From an uncultured bacterium (GTDB lineage: Bacteria > Verrucomicrobiota > Kiritimatiellia > CAIKKV01 > CAIJXV01), in contig CAIJXV010000001.1 of NCBI GenBank assembly GCA_903824675.1, positions 1 to 53,350 on the forward strand: DNA of 53,350 nucleotides. Reading direction: 5' to 3'. A program made the position numbers and the translations under genes. Every line of letters starts with the position of its first letter. Position 1 is the first letter of the stretch. The notes beneath the pieces were generated by a model. It did not search any database. It was not told where the DNA came from and was given only the letters and a program-made list of their open reading frames with translations. Positions 24,313 through 32,004 of the stretch are shown in pieces.

Positions 24313-25854
24313 CTATTTAAGATTCATCGCATACAAACGAGGGCTGACGTCGCCCAATCGGCGGATCCGCACCTGGATTCGCACGGTACGCCCCTTTAAC
24401 TCGGCCAACCCAGGTCCCGGCCAGACGATGGGACAATCGAGCCCGTCGGGGCCCGTGCCCTGCCCCGCACCAAAGCCCGGGATGGGCTGGAATTGTTCAT
24501 CCAGCAACTCGACGGCAAGTCCTGTGACGCCATCGGCATTGAGAGTCAGCGCCCCTCCCCCCGCCGGAATCACCATCGGGGCCGAGCAGACCGCACCCTC
24601 GTTCGCCCCGGGATTCAGCCCCAACGCGCCCCAGCGATCACGGGGCAGTGTGGCCAAGGCGACTTCCCCGGAATAGTGCCTGAAGTTCTGGCCGGTCGCT
24701 GCCCCAAATCCAGCGTTCCGCCAACGTCCATGATAGATACACGTCTCATCGCCGACATTCAGGATGCCGTTGGCCTGACAGAGAATCGTGTTGAAGTTGT
24801 GGCCGGGCACCGGCGTAACCAGCGAGTCCTCCCGCCGTAGAAAGCGATATCCTTTCACCGGCTCGCGGAAATGAATGCCATCATTGGAAACCAACAGCCC
24901 AAAATCGCAGGAGATCTCGTTGAACGATTTCTCGTCCCGCGAGTTGTGCCAAAGCCCATAGAGTCCGACGCAGACGTTGCCGAAGCTGGAGGCGCCGACG
25001 CCCAGGTGGACCTGATCATAATCCCCGTACATGTCGCGCTTGCTCCGGTCTTCCGGTTCGGCCAGGGCAAAGGCTTCGGCCATCAGGTCCGGCCAGTTCG
25101 CAAAATCGGTCGCGGCATGTGCCACCCCGGTCCGGCCACAAGGCGTACCGCCCTCGGCACAATAGCCGGCCCAATTGCCCATGACATGATGATGGATGAT
25201 GTACTGATCGTTGTGCTTGATGAACGAGGAAGGTTCGACAAACTGATTGAGGAAAGGAATGCCGATCACCGTCCAACGCAGGCCGTCCGGCGAGACCGCC
25301 AGCGCGGTCGTCGTCACCTTCCCATATTCTTCAATGAGCGGCTCGGCGTAGGCGGGGGAAAATTGGTAGGTCATTTTGTAGCGGCGCGCGGGATCAGGAT
25401 CCTCCTCGTCCTTGATGACGATCGCGGTGCAGACATTGGCGTGCGGCAACGCCAAGGCGTTATTGTTCCGACTCCCCTTGAAGAGCACCTGCCCGAGAGC
25501 AGGCTTGGTCCACGTAATACCGTCGTTGCTCTCCGCGTAACAGAGAGGCCCTCCGAAAAGAGGCGCCGCGTTGGCGCCGACCCCGTGATATTTCGCCAAC
25601 TGTTGCATCATCTGCGGCGGCCAGTCCGGATTCTTGCCCCAATGACAGGCGTAATACCACATCCGGAACTTGCCCGCATCGTGCAGGACGGTTCCATAAA
25701 AATGCGCCGCCAGATTATCCGGTGCCGGACTATCGAAGGGGCTGGGCTTCAGTACCGCCTCGGGCCGCACGGTGGGTTTGTTGAGATAGAGCCCGACATT
25801 CTTACGGAAGGGCAAAGACACATCATCAATCGCCAGATAGACCGCATTATTCAT
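24313..25854 (-). CDS. GH32/GH43-like beta-propeller protein, larger paralogue
   Basis: This 513-residue protein has a five-blade-like core (AESNDGITWTKPALG, LAVSPDGLRWTVIG, LLVSNDGIHFREPVKG) and the same C-terminal module as its neighbour (LNADGVTGLAVELLD, then LKGRTVRIQVRI). No signal peptide and no obvious ribosome binding site precede the ATG; the upstream aldo/keto reductase gene ends 30 bp before, so translation may depend on that transcript. TTTCCAGAATGAT (25865-25877) lies in that gap. It would be the first gene of the GH172/URO-D block. Likely role is furanoside cleavage or glycan binding, inferred from fold only. Confidence 0.7.
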   Translation of the reverse strand: MNNAVYLAIDDVSLPFRKNVGLYLNKPTVRPEAVLKPSPFDSPAPDNLAAHFYGTVLHDAGKFRMWYYACHWGKNPDWPPQMMQQLAKYHGVGANAAPLFGGPLCYAESNDGITWTKPALGQVLFKGSRNNNALALPHANVCTAIVIKDEEDPDPARRYKMTYQFSPAYAEPLIEEYGKVTTTALAVSPDGLRWTVIGIPFLNQFVEPSSFIKHNDQYIIHHHVMGNWAGYCAEGGTPCGRTGVAHAATDFANWPDLMAEAFALAEPEDRSKRDMYGDYDQVHLGVGASSFGNVCVGLYGLWHNSRDEKSFNEISCDFGLLVSNDGIHFREPVKGYRFLRREDSLVTPVPGHNFNTILCQANGILNVGDETCIYHGRWRNAGFGAATGQNFRHYSGEVALATLPRDRWGALGLNPGANEGAVCSAPMVIPAGGGALTLNADGVTGLAVELLDEQFQPIPGFGAGQGTGPDGLDCPIVWPGPGLAELKGRTVRIQVRIRRLGDVSPRLYAMNLK

Positions 25855-25864
25855 TTATAACATC

Positions 25865-25877
25865 TTTCCAGAATGAT
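25865..25877. promoter_or_regulatory. TTTCCAGAATGAT motif, candidate AraC-type site
   Basis: The ten bases TTTCCAGAAT recur at 38663-38672 in the araC-type promoter and at 9998-10007 before the secreted protein. All three are in short AT-rich intergenic stretches, which suggests a shared regulator. It could mark an internal promoter for the GH172/URO-D block. Confidence 0.35.
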
Positions 25878-25884
25878 ATGTGTT

Positions 25885-26799
25885 TCATGACTTATTCCAG
25901 ACATCATCCGCGTTTTTCTTCCAGAAAAACGGACGAATGATATTTTCCGCGAGCCGGGGGACGGCCTCTTTCACTTCCTGAAACAGGGTTTCAGGCAGAG
26001 GGCCTTTTTCGAGCAACTGTCTGTTCTGCCAGAGCTGGTTGGCATTGTCGACCCCGGTCAAAATACTGCTCACCGCGGGGTTGCTCAGGACAAACCGAAT
26101 GCAGAGTTCCGTCATGCTCAGGCCGGCATCGGCCGCCAGTTTCTCCAATCGCCGACGCACCGGAATAACCTCGCTCAGATCCGGCATGATTTTGTCTTCC
26201 GGCATAATCAGAAGCCCCTGCAAATAGACGCTCCGGGTGAAAACGGAAACCCCGTTCGCCTGGGCTTTGGGAAAAAAGGCGTCAAACCGCTGATCCAGAA
26301 TATTGTAAGGAAGCTGGACATATTTGATCCCGCGGGCAATGATGTCGTCACAGTATTGATTCGTATCCAGGGAAATACCGGCTCCGCCGATCAGCCCTTG
26401 CGTCTCGAGTTTTTTCAGGATTCCAACATATTGGATATCGGTTTCAACGTGGATCAGGCAGGCTCCGAGCCGCTCGATTTTCAAGCGTTTCAGTGAAGTT
26501 TCCACGCTTTCGACAATATGCTTTTCCGCTTCGCGATCGGACAGATTCAGTCCGCCCATATTCTCGATTTTGCTGATGACCTGCATTTTATCCTTCAACC
26601 CCAGTTCACTCAGGGCGCGCCCCAGCACCTCTTCGCTGTCGCCGTAATTCGGCGAAGTGTCCAGGCAGTTAACCCCGCATTCGAAGGCCGCCTTGATGAT
26701 GTCCCTGGCGGTCTCGTAGGAAGGCTTCCCGGCACTGTTGGCTATTCCATAGTTCAATCCGAACTGGACGGTACCTAACATTAATTTAGAAAAAAACAT
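25885..26799 (-). CDS. Aldo/keto reductase
   Basis: The 304-residue protein shows the AKR barrel with the catalytic tetrad D47, Y52 (DTSPNYG), K77 (ISKIEN) and H117 (LIHVETD), so an NAD(P)H-linked carbonyl reduction or alcohol oxidation is expected. C-terminal LSNPAVSSILTGVDNANQL is the usual cofactor-binding segment. AAGGA precedes the ATG by 5 nt and overlaps the end of the ceramidase-like gene, 7 nt upstream. It closes the operon that begins at 31744. Together with the Gfo/Idh and DegT enzymes it may work on a keto- or amino-sugar; the exact substrate is unknown. Confidence 0.88.
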   Translation of the reverse strand: MFFSKLMLGTVQFGLNYGIANSAGKPSYETARDIIKAAFECGVNCLDTSPNYGDSEEVLGRALSELGLKDKMQVISKIENMGGLNLSDREAEKHIVESVETSLKRLKIERLGACLIHVETDIQYVGILKKLETQGLIGGAGISLDTNQYCDDIIARGIKYVQLPYNILDQRFDAFFPKAQANGVSVFTRSVYLQGLLIMPEDKIMPDLSEVIPVRRRLEKLAADAGLSMTELCIRFVLSNPAVSSILTGVDNANQLWQNRQLLEKGPLPETLFQEVKEAVPRLAENIIRPFFWKKNADDVWNKS

Positions 26800-26806
26800 G
26801 TTATCC

Positions 26807-28252
26807 TTACTCCTCAGGGAAGGAGCAGATACTCAATCTGTCCCTCACGGGGTCGGGCCTGGAGGTTGCAGTCTGGCGTATCAATGTTTCGAGAATGCCT
26901 CGCGTCCTCTCTTCTGCTTCGGCAACGAAAGGCCCGGGATGGTCGTAGAACCGCCAGGCCCAGTCCGTCTCGTAGCCGCCATCAGCCTGGCATTGCGCAG
27001 TTGGAAGGTAGCCGACGAGGGGACTTGCGTAACCCAGTACAATGACAAGGTCATCGGGATTCGCAGCCTGCAATGAGCGGGCGGTCTCCTGAAAAACCTC
27101 TGCGGCGATGGCGACAAAAACCAGATGCCCCATCCTGAAGATAGAAAGCGCAAGCTCACAGGAAACCGGGAGCGTTGCTTGAGTCAGGACTTTCCCGCTC
27201 CACATCCTCATGCAGTCCGCTATATAGCGCATCATCTTTGGGTCGGCGGTCTTTCCTGCTTCCACATTCAAGATGTTGGTGAGAACGGCTATGGACGCCT
27301 CGGGGCCCGAGCCGGTCCTGGCTATTTCCGCCATTCCATCATGGAAGCGACGAATGGAATTCGTATCGGTCCCCAGCATGTAGGGGAGCTGGATTGAAGT
27401 CCGCATAAAGCCGAATGGCCATTCATTGAGGCCGTGACTGAAGCGGAGATGGCTCAGTCTTGAAATGATGGCGTCACAATTGGCCGTCATTTCCTCGCGG
27501 TTCATTTTCGAGAAGGGAGGATTCAGGTCACCGCAGGCGCCCTGAAGGAACACGACCGGTATTCTCCATGTGTCCTCCAGCCTCGAGCAGAGCAGGCCCG
27601 GAAAATCCCCGGAAATTTCAAGACCGCCCAGAGTACAGGGATGTGCGGCCCAGGAAAGCATGGCAACCAGAGCTGTGCCGCCTGCATCTTCGAAGCGAAG
27701 GATATGCATGGATTCCTGGTCAGGACCGCGGCGAACCACTTTCCCCTGGGGGAACTGGCCCATCACGACCCGTCCGTCATCCAGTACCGAGTGGCGGTTG
27801 TAGTTCGACCCTGGCAGGTCCACCTGAGCGAGCCTCAGGCTTGCGTCGACCCTTCTCCGTGAAGCCTCAACTGCGGCTTCAACCGACTTTTCCACCAGGC
27901 TGCTCCAATAGGCAGGCTCGGAGACTCCGCATCCGAGCAGGGTAATGGTTGCAGGGGCGCTGTGGGTGTGGGTACAGACGAATATCCGGTTGTCTCGTGT
28001 AGGAAGCGCCTGGCCGGTACTGCCAAGCGCGTTGTCCAGCGCCGCTTGCAGCCTCTCATCCAGTTCGGGGCCCAGGGCGAGAAGATCGAAGGAAAGCATC
28101 AACACGGATGCGCCGTCATTTTCAAACAGGATTGCCTTTACATAGATTGGATCGGCTATTCCCGTTGATGGAGCGTTGCACCTTGAGGCGAATCCTGAAA
28201 GCGTGATGCCCGGTTTCGGCGTAATGTTTCGACGGGCATATCCTAACTTCAT
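26807..28252 (-). CDS. Neutral/alkaline ceramidase-like amidase (catalytic domain only)
   Basis: The 481-residue protein matches the N-terminal catalytic domain of neutral ceramidases: GYARRNITPKPGITLSGF at the start, zinc ligands H95 and H97 in CTHTHSAP and H204 in WAAHPCTLGG, and QGACGDLNP for the active-site loop. Classical enzymes are about 640 residues and secreted; this one lacks a signal peptide and the C-terminal Ig-like domain. Zinc-dependent hydrolysis of an amide bond is likely, but ceramide is not an obvious substrate here. Its ATG overlaps the Gfo/Idh stop (ATGA). Position among aminotransferase and dehydrogenase genes suggests an N-acyl amino-sugar or aminocyclitol substrate. 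Confidence 0.82.
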   Translation of the reverse strand: MKLGYARRNITPKPGITLSGFASRCNAPSTGIADPIYVKAILFENDGASVLMLSFDLLALGPELDERLQAALDNALGSTGQALPTRDNRIFVCTHTHSAPATITLLGCGVSEPAYWSSLVEKSVEAAVEASRRRVDASLRLAQVDLPGSNYNRHSVLDDGRVVMGQFPQGKVVRRGPDQESMHILRFEDAGGTALVAMLSWAAHPCTLGGLEISGDFPGLLCSRLEDTWRIPVVFLQGACGDLNPPFSKMNREEMTANCDAIISRLSHLRFSHGLNEWPFGFMRTSIQLPYMLGTDTNSIRRFHDGMAEIARTGSGPEASIAVLTNILNVEAGKTADPKMMRYIADCMRMWSGKVLTQATLPVSCELALSIFRMGHLVFVAIAAEVFQETARSLQAANPDDLVIVLGYASPLVGYLPTAQCQADGGYETDWAWRFYDHPGPFVAEAEERTRGILETLIRQTATSRPDPVRDRLSICSFPEE

Positions 28253-29241
28253 GCAAGGCCCTCTCCCAATGCCTTTTCTATCCCAATAGCGATAGCCAGT
28301 GCGTCGCGGGCATCCTGGCTTCTTCCAAGTTCAGGCCGTTTGCCCGAGCGTACGCAGTCAAGGAAATACGCTATCTCGTAAAAATAACCATCCCGTTCTT
28401 CGGCACTCTCGTTCTGGTTGAAAGTCCTCGATCCGCTGACTGCGACCGTTTCCCGAACGCCCTTCTTGACGATGGAAAGGCTGCCGCCCGAACCGTCAAA
28501 TTCGATGCTTCCGGTCTCGCCGACGATCATGAAGGCCATGCGAAAAGGAAAGCCTTTGGGCATGGAATAGGAGGCTTCGACGGTTGCTGTCACATCATTC
28601 CTGAGAGTCATGCAGGCGGAAAAATCCATGGGGTTGCCAGCGGCGGAAACCTTTACAGGCATACCGGCCAGCTGGTTGATGATGTCAAAGTCGTGGATCG
28701 CGAGGTCGCGTACCGCGCCGCCTGAAAGTCTGGAATCGAGAAGCCAGTTGCCTGCGGACCATGCCGGCGGGGTAGAAAGCCTCTGGCATGATATCCGCCT
28801 GAGCTTTCCGATGCCGCCCTCATTGACCATCCTTGCCGCCTCGACATATTCCGGCCAAAAACGAAGGACATGGGCAACCATGAAGCATTTGCCGGAAGCA
28901 TTTCCAGCGGCGACCATTTCATCCGCCTCCGCGAGACTGTTGGCGATGGGCTTTTCGCAGAGCACGTTCTTTCCGGCCTGGAGGGCGCGCAGGCAGAGTT
29001 CATGGTGGAATCCGGTAGGCAGGCAAATGTCTATGACATCGACGGAAGGGTCATCCAGGACGGTTTGAATATCAGCCAGGCCCCTGGCAGCCGGCTTGAG
29101 CGATGCAGCGAGGCTTTCGGCGCGGCTAAGGTTGGAGTCGACGACAAAGGCAATCTCGGCCTCAAGGCACCCTTTCAGGTATGAGGTGGCGTGTGTCTTG
29201 CCCATGAATCCGGCACCGATGACAGCGACCCTTGTCTTCAT
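28249..29241 (-). CDS. Gfo/Idh/MocA-family NAD(P)-dependent dehydrogenase
   Basis: A canonical 330-residue member: Rossmann motif VAVIGAGFMG (5-14), substrate motif E96-K97-P98 and a C-terminal alpha/beta domain containing RDLAIHDFDII. It would oxidise or reduce a hydroxyl/keto group on a sugar or cyclitol in the cytoplasm. It overlaps the aminotransferase gene upstream and the ceramidase-like gene downstream by 4 bp each, so all three are tightly coupled. In aminosugar pathways such as kanosamine synthesis a Gfo/Idh enzyme makes the keto-sugar that a DegT/StrS enzyme aminates, or the reverse. Confidence 0.9.
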   Translation of the reverse strand: MKTRVAVIGAGFMGKTHATSYLKGCLEAEIAFVVDSNLSRAESLAASLKPAARGLADIQTVLDDPSVDVIDICLPTGFHHELCLRALQAGKNVLCEKPIANSLAEADEMVAAGNASGKCFMVAHVLRFWPEYVEAARMVNEGGIGKLRRISCQRLSTPPAWSAGNWLLDSRLSGGAVRDLAIHDFDIINQLAGMPVKVSAAGNPMDFSACMTLRNDVTATVEASYSMPKGFPFRMAFMIVGETGSIEFDGSGGSLSIVKKGVRETVAVSGSRTFNQNESAEERDGYFYEIAYFLDCVRSGKRPELGRSQDARDALAIAIGIEKALGEGLA

Positions 29242-30524
29242 GCGCGGCTCTGCTGAATCTTGGCAATGGCCTCGACGACATCATCCATATCCGTTTTCGT
29301 GCCCAGGAACAGATTCTGCGTAAGCCAGACAGACTCGCGGCAGAATTTCTCGCTTATGGGGCACGTGTCGATGAAGTCATGGTAGTTTATCTCACGGGCA
29401 TATCCGGGCGTGCAGGGGAAGCCGTCCTTCCAAAAATCCTTGTTCAGGAACATGGGGTTGCGGTACAGGGGATGGTTGTAACCGCCGGAGCAGGGAATGC
29501 CTTCCGCCGTCAATGCATCCATGAACTCCTTCCGGGTCATGTTGCCAAAGGCAGCCGCCTCATAACTCATGAGGAAGATATGGTAGGAAATGAGGTTTGC
29601 CCTCTCATCGTTCGTCTGGGGAATGATTCCCTTCACGTTTTCACGCAGGGCCCTGGACAGGTAACGACCGTTCGCATCGCGCAGCCGGGTCTGCTCCTGG
29701 AGCCTCTCCAACTGGATGCGCAGGATGGCCGATTGGAATTCCGTGATGCGGTAGTTCCAGCCAAGCCTGTGGTGCTCGTACCAGGGTCTTCCTTTCTCGC
29801 GTCCGGCCCAAAGGTAGGATCTGCACATCTCCGCAAGCCCGGCATTGTTCGTGGTAATGATCCCGCCTTCACCCGCTGTCATGTTTTTGGAGTTCTGGAA
29901 GCTGAATGAGCCGGCATCGGAAAGCGAGCCGCACTTCTTGCCCTTCCATTCGGACCCATGGGCATGGGCGGCATCCTCGACCACGAAGAGCTTGTGTTTC
30001 TTCGCGATGGCGTTGATCGCATCCATGTCCGTGCATTGTCCGCCGAAGTGGACCGGCATGATCGCCCGGGTCCTGTCTGTTATTGCCGCCTCGACCCGTT
30101 GGGGGGACAGATTTAGCGTGAGGGGGTCGATGTCAACGAAGATGGGCAGGGCTCCGATCTGGAGTATGCTGGAAGCCGATGCGATGAAGGTATACGGTGG
30201 AACAATGACTTCATCGCCGGGACCCAGGTTCAGGGCACGCAAAATGATCTCGAGTGTCGCTGTTCCATTGGCCGCAGCGATCCCGTGTTCGCAGTCATGG
30301 TAGCGGGCAAAATCACGCTGGAACCAGGACGTCTGGGAGATATCCTGGCTTTCGCCCTCGATGAGCTCGAGGCCCTGCCCATAGGCGAACTGCCACCATT
30401 TCCCGGAGCGAAGGACCTTGAGCACCGCATCCTCTTCGCGTTTGTCGAAGCAGGGCCATGCGGGAAAGGGATCGGTACGGACGGGCTTTCCCCCGTTGAT
30501 CGCAAGTGCGGAATGTCCCGTCAT
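29238..30524 (-). CDS. DegT/DnrJ/EryC1/StrS-family PLP aminotransferase
   Basis: The 428-residue protein has the fold-type I layout: AAANGTATLEIILRAL near 83-98, VPPYTFIASAS, VEDAAHAHGS for cofactor contact, and the PLP lysine K213 in FQNSKNMTAGEGG. Members transfer an amino group to or from keto-sugars and cyclitols. GGAGG lies 6 nt before the ATG, inside the last codons of the preceding gene (2-nt gap). Overlap with the Gfo/Idh start is 4 bp. Family call is secure. Whether it builds or degrades an aminosugar is not decided by sequence; the catabolic setting favours breakdown or interconversion. Confidence 0.9.
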   Translation of the reverse strand: MTGHSALAINGGKPVRTDPFPAWPCFDKREEDAVLKVLRSGKWWQFAYGQGLELIEGESQDISQTSWFQRDFARYHDCEHGIAAANGTATLEIILRALNLGPGDEVIVPPYTFIASASSILQIGALPIFVDIDPLTLNLSPQRVEAAITDRTRAIMPVHFGGQCTDMDAINAIAKKHKLFVVEDAAHAHGSEWKGKKCGSLSDAGSFSFQNSKNMTAGEGGIITTNNAGLAEMCRSYLWAGREKGRPWYEHHRLGWNYRITEFQSAILRIQLERLQEQTRLRDANGRYLSRALRENVKGIIPQTNDERANLISYHIFLMSYEAAAFGNMTRKEFMDALTAEGIPCSGGYNHPLYRNPMFLNKDFWKDGFPCTPGYAREINYHDFIDTCPISEKFCRESVWLTQNLFLGTKTDMDDVVEAIAKIQQSRA

Positions 30525-30526
30525 GA

Positions 30527-31744
30527 TTACCTCCCCGCCTTTGCAATGGCGTCCATTATTTCATTCGTCATGAGGTCGTAACAGAAATAGGCAATGCCAT
30601 CGGCTCCAGCCCTTTTCACGGCGGCGCTGAGACCCGCAATATCGGCCGGCCTGGTTGTGCCGTAGGCCTTTACGTGGGTGACTACTTTCAGGCTGGAACC
30701 TTCAACCGCATTCATGGCACGCATCGTGTTGTACTCCACGGAATCCGCATCCCAGTGGACGACCGAGTGGATCATCTCCGCCGCGCTGTCGCGGTAGCAT
30801 TCGTAGCTCTGGGCGGCAAGCCACGCCCTGGGGCTTGAGGAGTCATGCCCGATCTTCGCGATCGGCACAAAGCACAGGGTGATGGGAACCTCTTTTCTTG
30901 GAAGCCGCGCCTTGAGCTGGCCCAGGAAACTCCTGATGGAATCGATGCGGAATTTGAGCACCTGGAGTATCCAGGGATTGTCCAGCAGGAGAAGAGGAAT
31001 TTCGGCATCACCGGTCAGTTCCGCAGCCTGGCTCATCGTCACATAGGGCGGGATCTTGAGTGCCGCATTGGATAACTTGAGCGCCTGTGCCTTGAGGGCC
31101 AAAAGGTCGATGCCTTCCTTTTTTGCGGCTGCAACGCAATGCGGGCAGAAGCAGAAGGAACCGAGTGTGCGCATGACCGGATCGATCCTGCCGGCAAAGG
31201 CATTGAGTTCCAGGCAGGTCTGCGGAATCTTGTCCAGCATCACTTCGTCCACGTCGTAATTGCCTACCACTTCCTCGCCAAGGCGAATGGAATATTCACG
31301 GACTTCCGGATTATTAAAACAGAGGAAGAGGCGGTCGCGGGAATCGTAGAGATTCATGACGGCCCACTCAGGGTGTTGTTTGGCGATGGAGCCGTTGGCG
31401 AAAAGGGTGAGCCAGATTCCGGGAGAAATGCCGGCCTTTTTGGCGCCGGCGACGGATTCGGCCAGGAGATCGCGGCCGTCGAAATCCTGTGAAGGAGTTG
31501 GCGATAGGGGAAGCCCCGAGTATTTCGCGGGGATTGGCTTGTGGTAATACCGGCCTTCTTCGAGACTGTAGATTGCCTTTTGCGGGTGCCGGGGCAGCAC
31601 AAGACGGTACGGCGAATAGATTCCATTGCAGAACAGCGAGCGCTGAATGCCCATGTCGGCCATGTGTTTAAAACAATCCTCTCCTTCCAGTGCGAGGGAT
31701 ATCGGGAATTGGAGCGTCCATTTCTTTACGGTGTCTGTTTTCAT
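30527..31744 (-). CDS. TIM-barrel protein of unknown function (glycosidase-like)
   Basis: The 405-residue protein has alternating strands and helices of a TIM barrel (GISPGIWLTLFANGS, YDVDEVMLDKIPQTC, EVPITLCFVPIA, GADGIAYFCYD). Cysteines C198, C200 and C203 (CFCPHC) resemble a cluster seen in several glycosidase-like families. No specific family was recognised. AGGAGG sits 7 nt before the ATG. As the first gene behind a promoter with a 22-bp palindromic operator, it heads the operon continuing through DegT, Gfo/Idh, ceramidase-like and aldo/keto reductase. It may release the monomer that the other four enzymes process; this is inference from position. Confidence 0.6.
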   Translation of the reverse strand: MKTDTVKKWTLQFPISLALEGEDCFKHMADMGIQRSLFCNGIYSPYRLVLPRHPQKAIYSLEEGRYYHKPIPAKYSGLPLSPTPSQDFDGRDLLAESVAGAKKAGISPGIWLTLFANGSIAKQHPEWAVMNLYDSRDRLFLCFNNPEVREYSIRLGEEVVGNYDVDEVMLDKIPQTCLELNAFAGRIDPVMRTLGSFCFCPHCVAAAKKEGIDLLALKAQALKLSNAALKIPPYVTMSQAAELTGDAEIPLLLLDNPWILQVLKFRIDSIRSFLGQLKARLPRKEVPITLCFVPIAKIGHDSSSPRAWLAAQSYECYRDSAAEMIHSVVHWDADSVEYNTMRAMNAVEGSSLKVVTHVKAYGTTRPADIAGLSAAVKRAGADGIAYFCYDLMTNEIMDAIAKAGR

Positions 31745-31806
31745 GAATTACCTCCTAAACTCGTTTCCTATGCGGCACTCTGCCGCTTCTCAAAATCGAT
31801 CGCATA

Positions 31807-31835
31807 AGTATGACACATTTCAGGAAACGTGTCTA
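31807..31835 (-). promoter_or_regulatory. Promoter with palindromic operator in the spacer
   Basis: On the minus strand TAGACA (31830-31835) and CATACT (31807-31812) are 17 bp apart. GACACATTTC-AG-GAAACGTGTC (31812-31833) is a 22-bp imperfect palindrome (9 of 11 pairs) that fills the spacer and touches both hexamers. This is a classic repressor position for LacI- or GntR-type proteins, none of which is encoded in the window. The leader to the ATG at 31744 is about 55 nt. Confidence 0.65.
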
Positions 31836-31947
31836 CCCACCCCCGTTTTTTTGAAATAAGCATATCTTGCAACCGCGCAATATCTTACAAATGATCAAGC
31901 GCGCAAAACAAGGACGCTCATCGCCGTCGACGTCTGGCTCGGAGCCA

Positions 31948-31966
31948 AGTGCGCGATGCGCGCACT
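31948..31966. repeat. Hairpin AGTGCGCG-ATG-CGCGCACT
   Basis: Perfect 8-bp arms around a 3-nt loop lie 39 bp beyond the end of the GH20 gene, beside a second small hairpin GGCTC-G-GAGCC (31937-31947). No T-run follows on either strand. It may be a dispersed repeat or the end of the GH20 transcript. Confidence 0.5.
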
Positions 31967-32004
31967 CTGGCGCTAAGGCCCGAACGCCTGCGCACAAATT
32001 CGGC

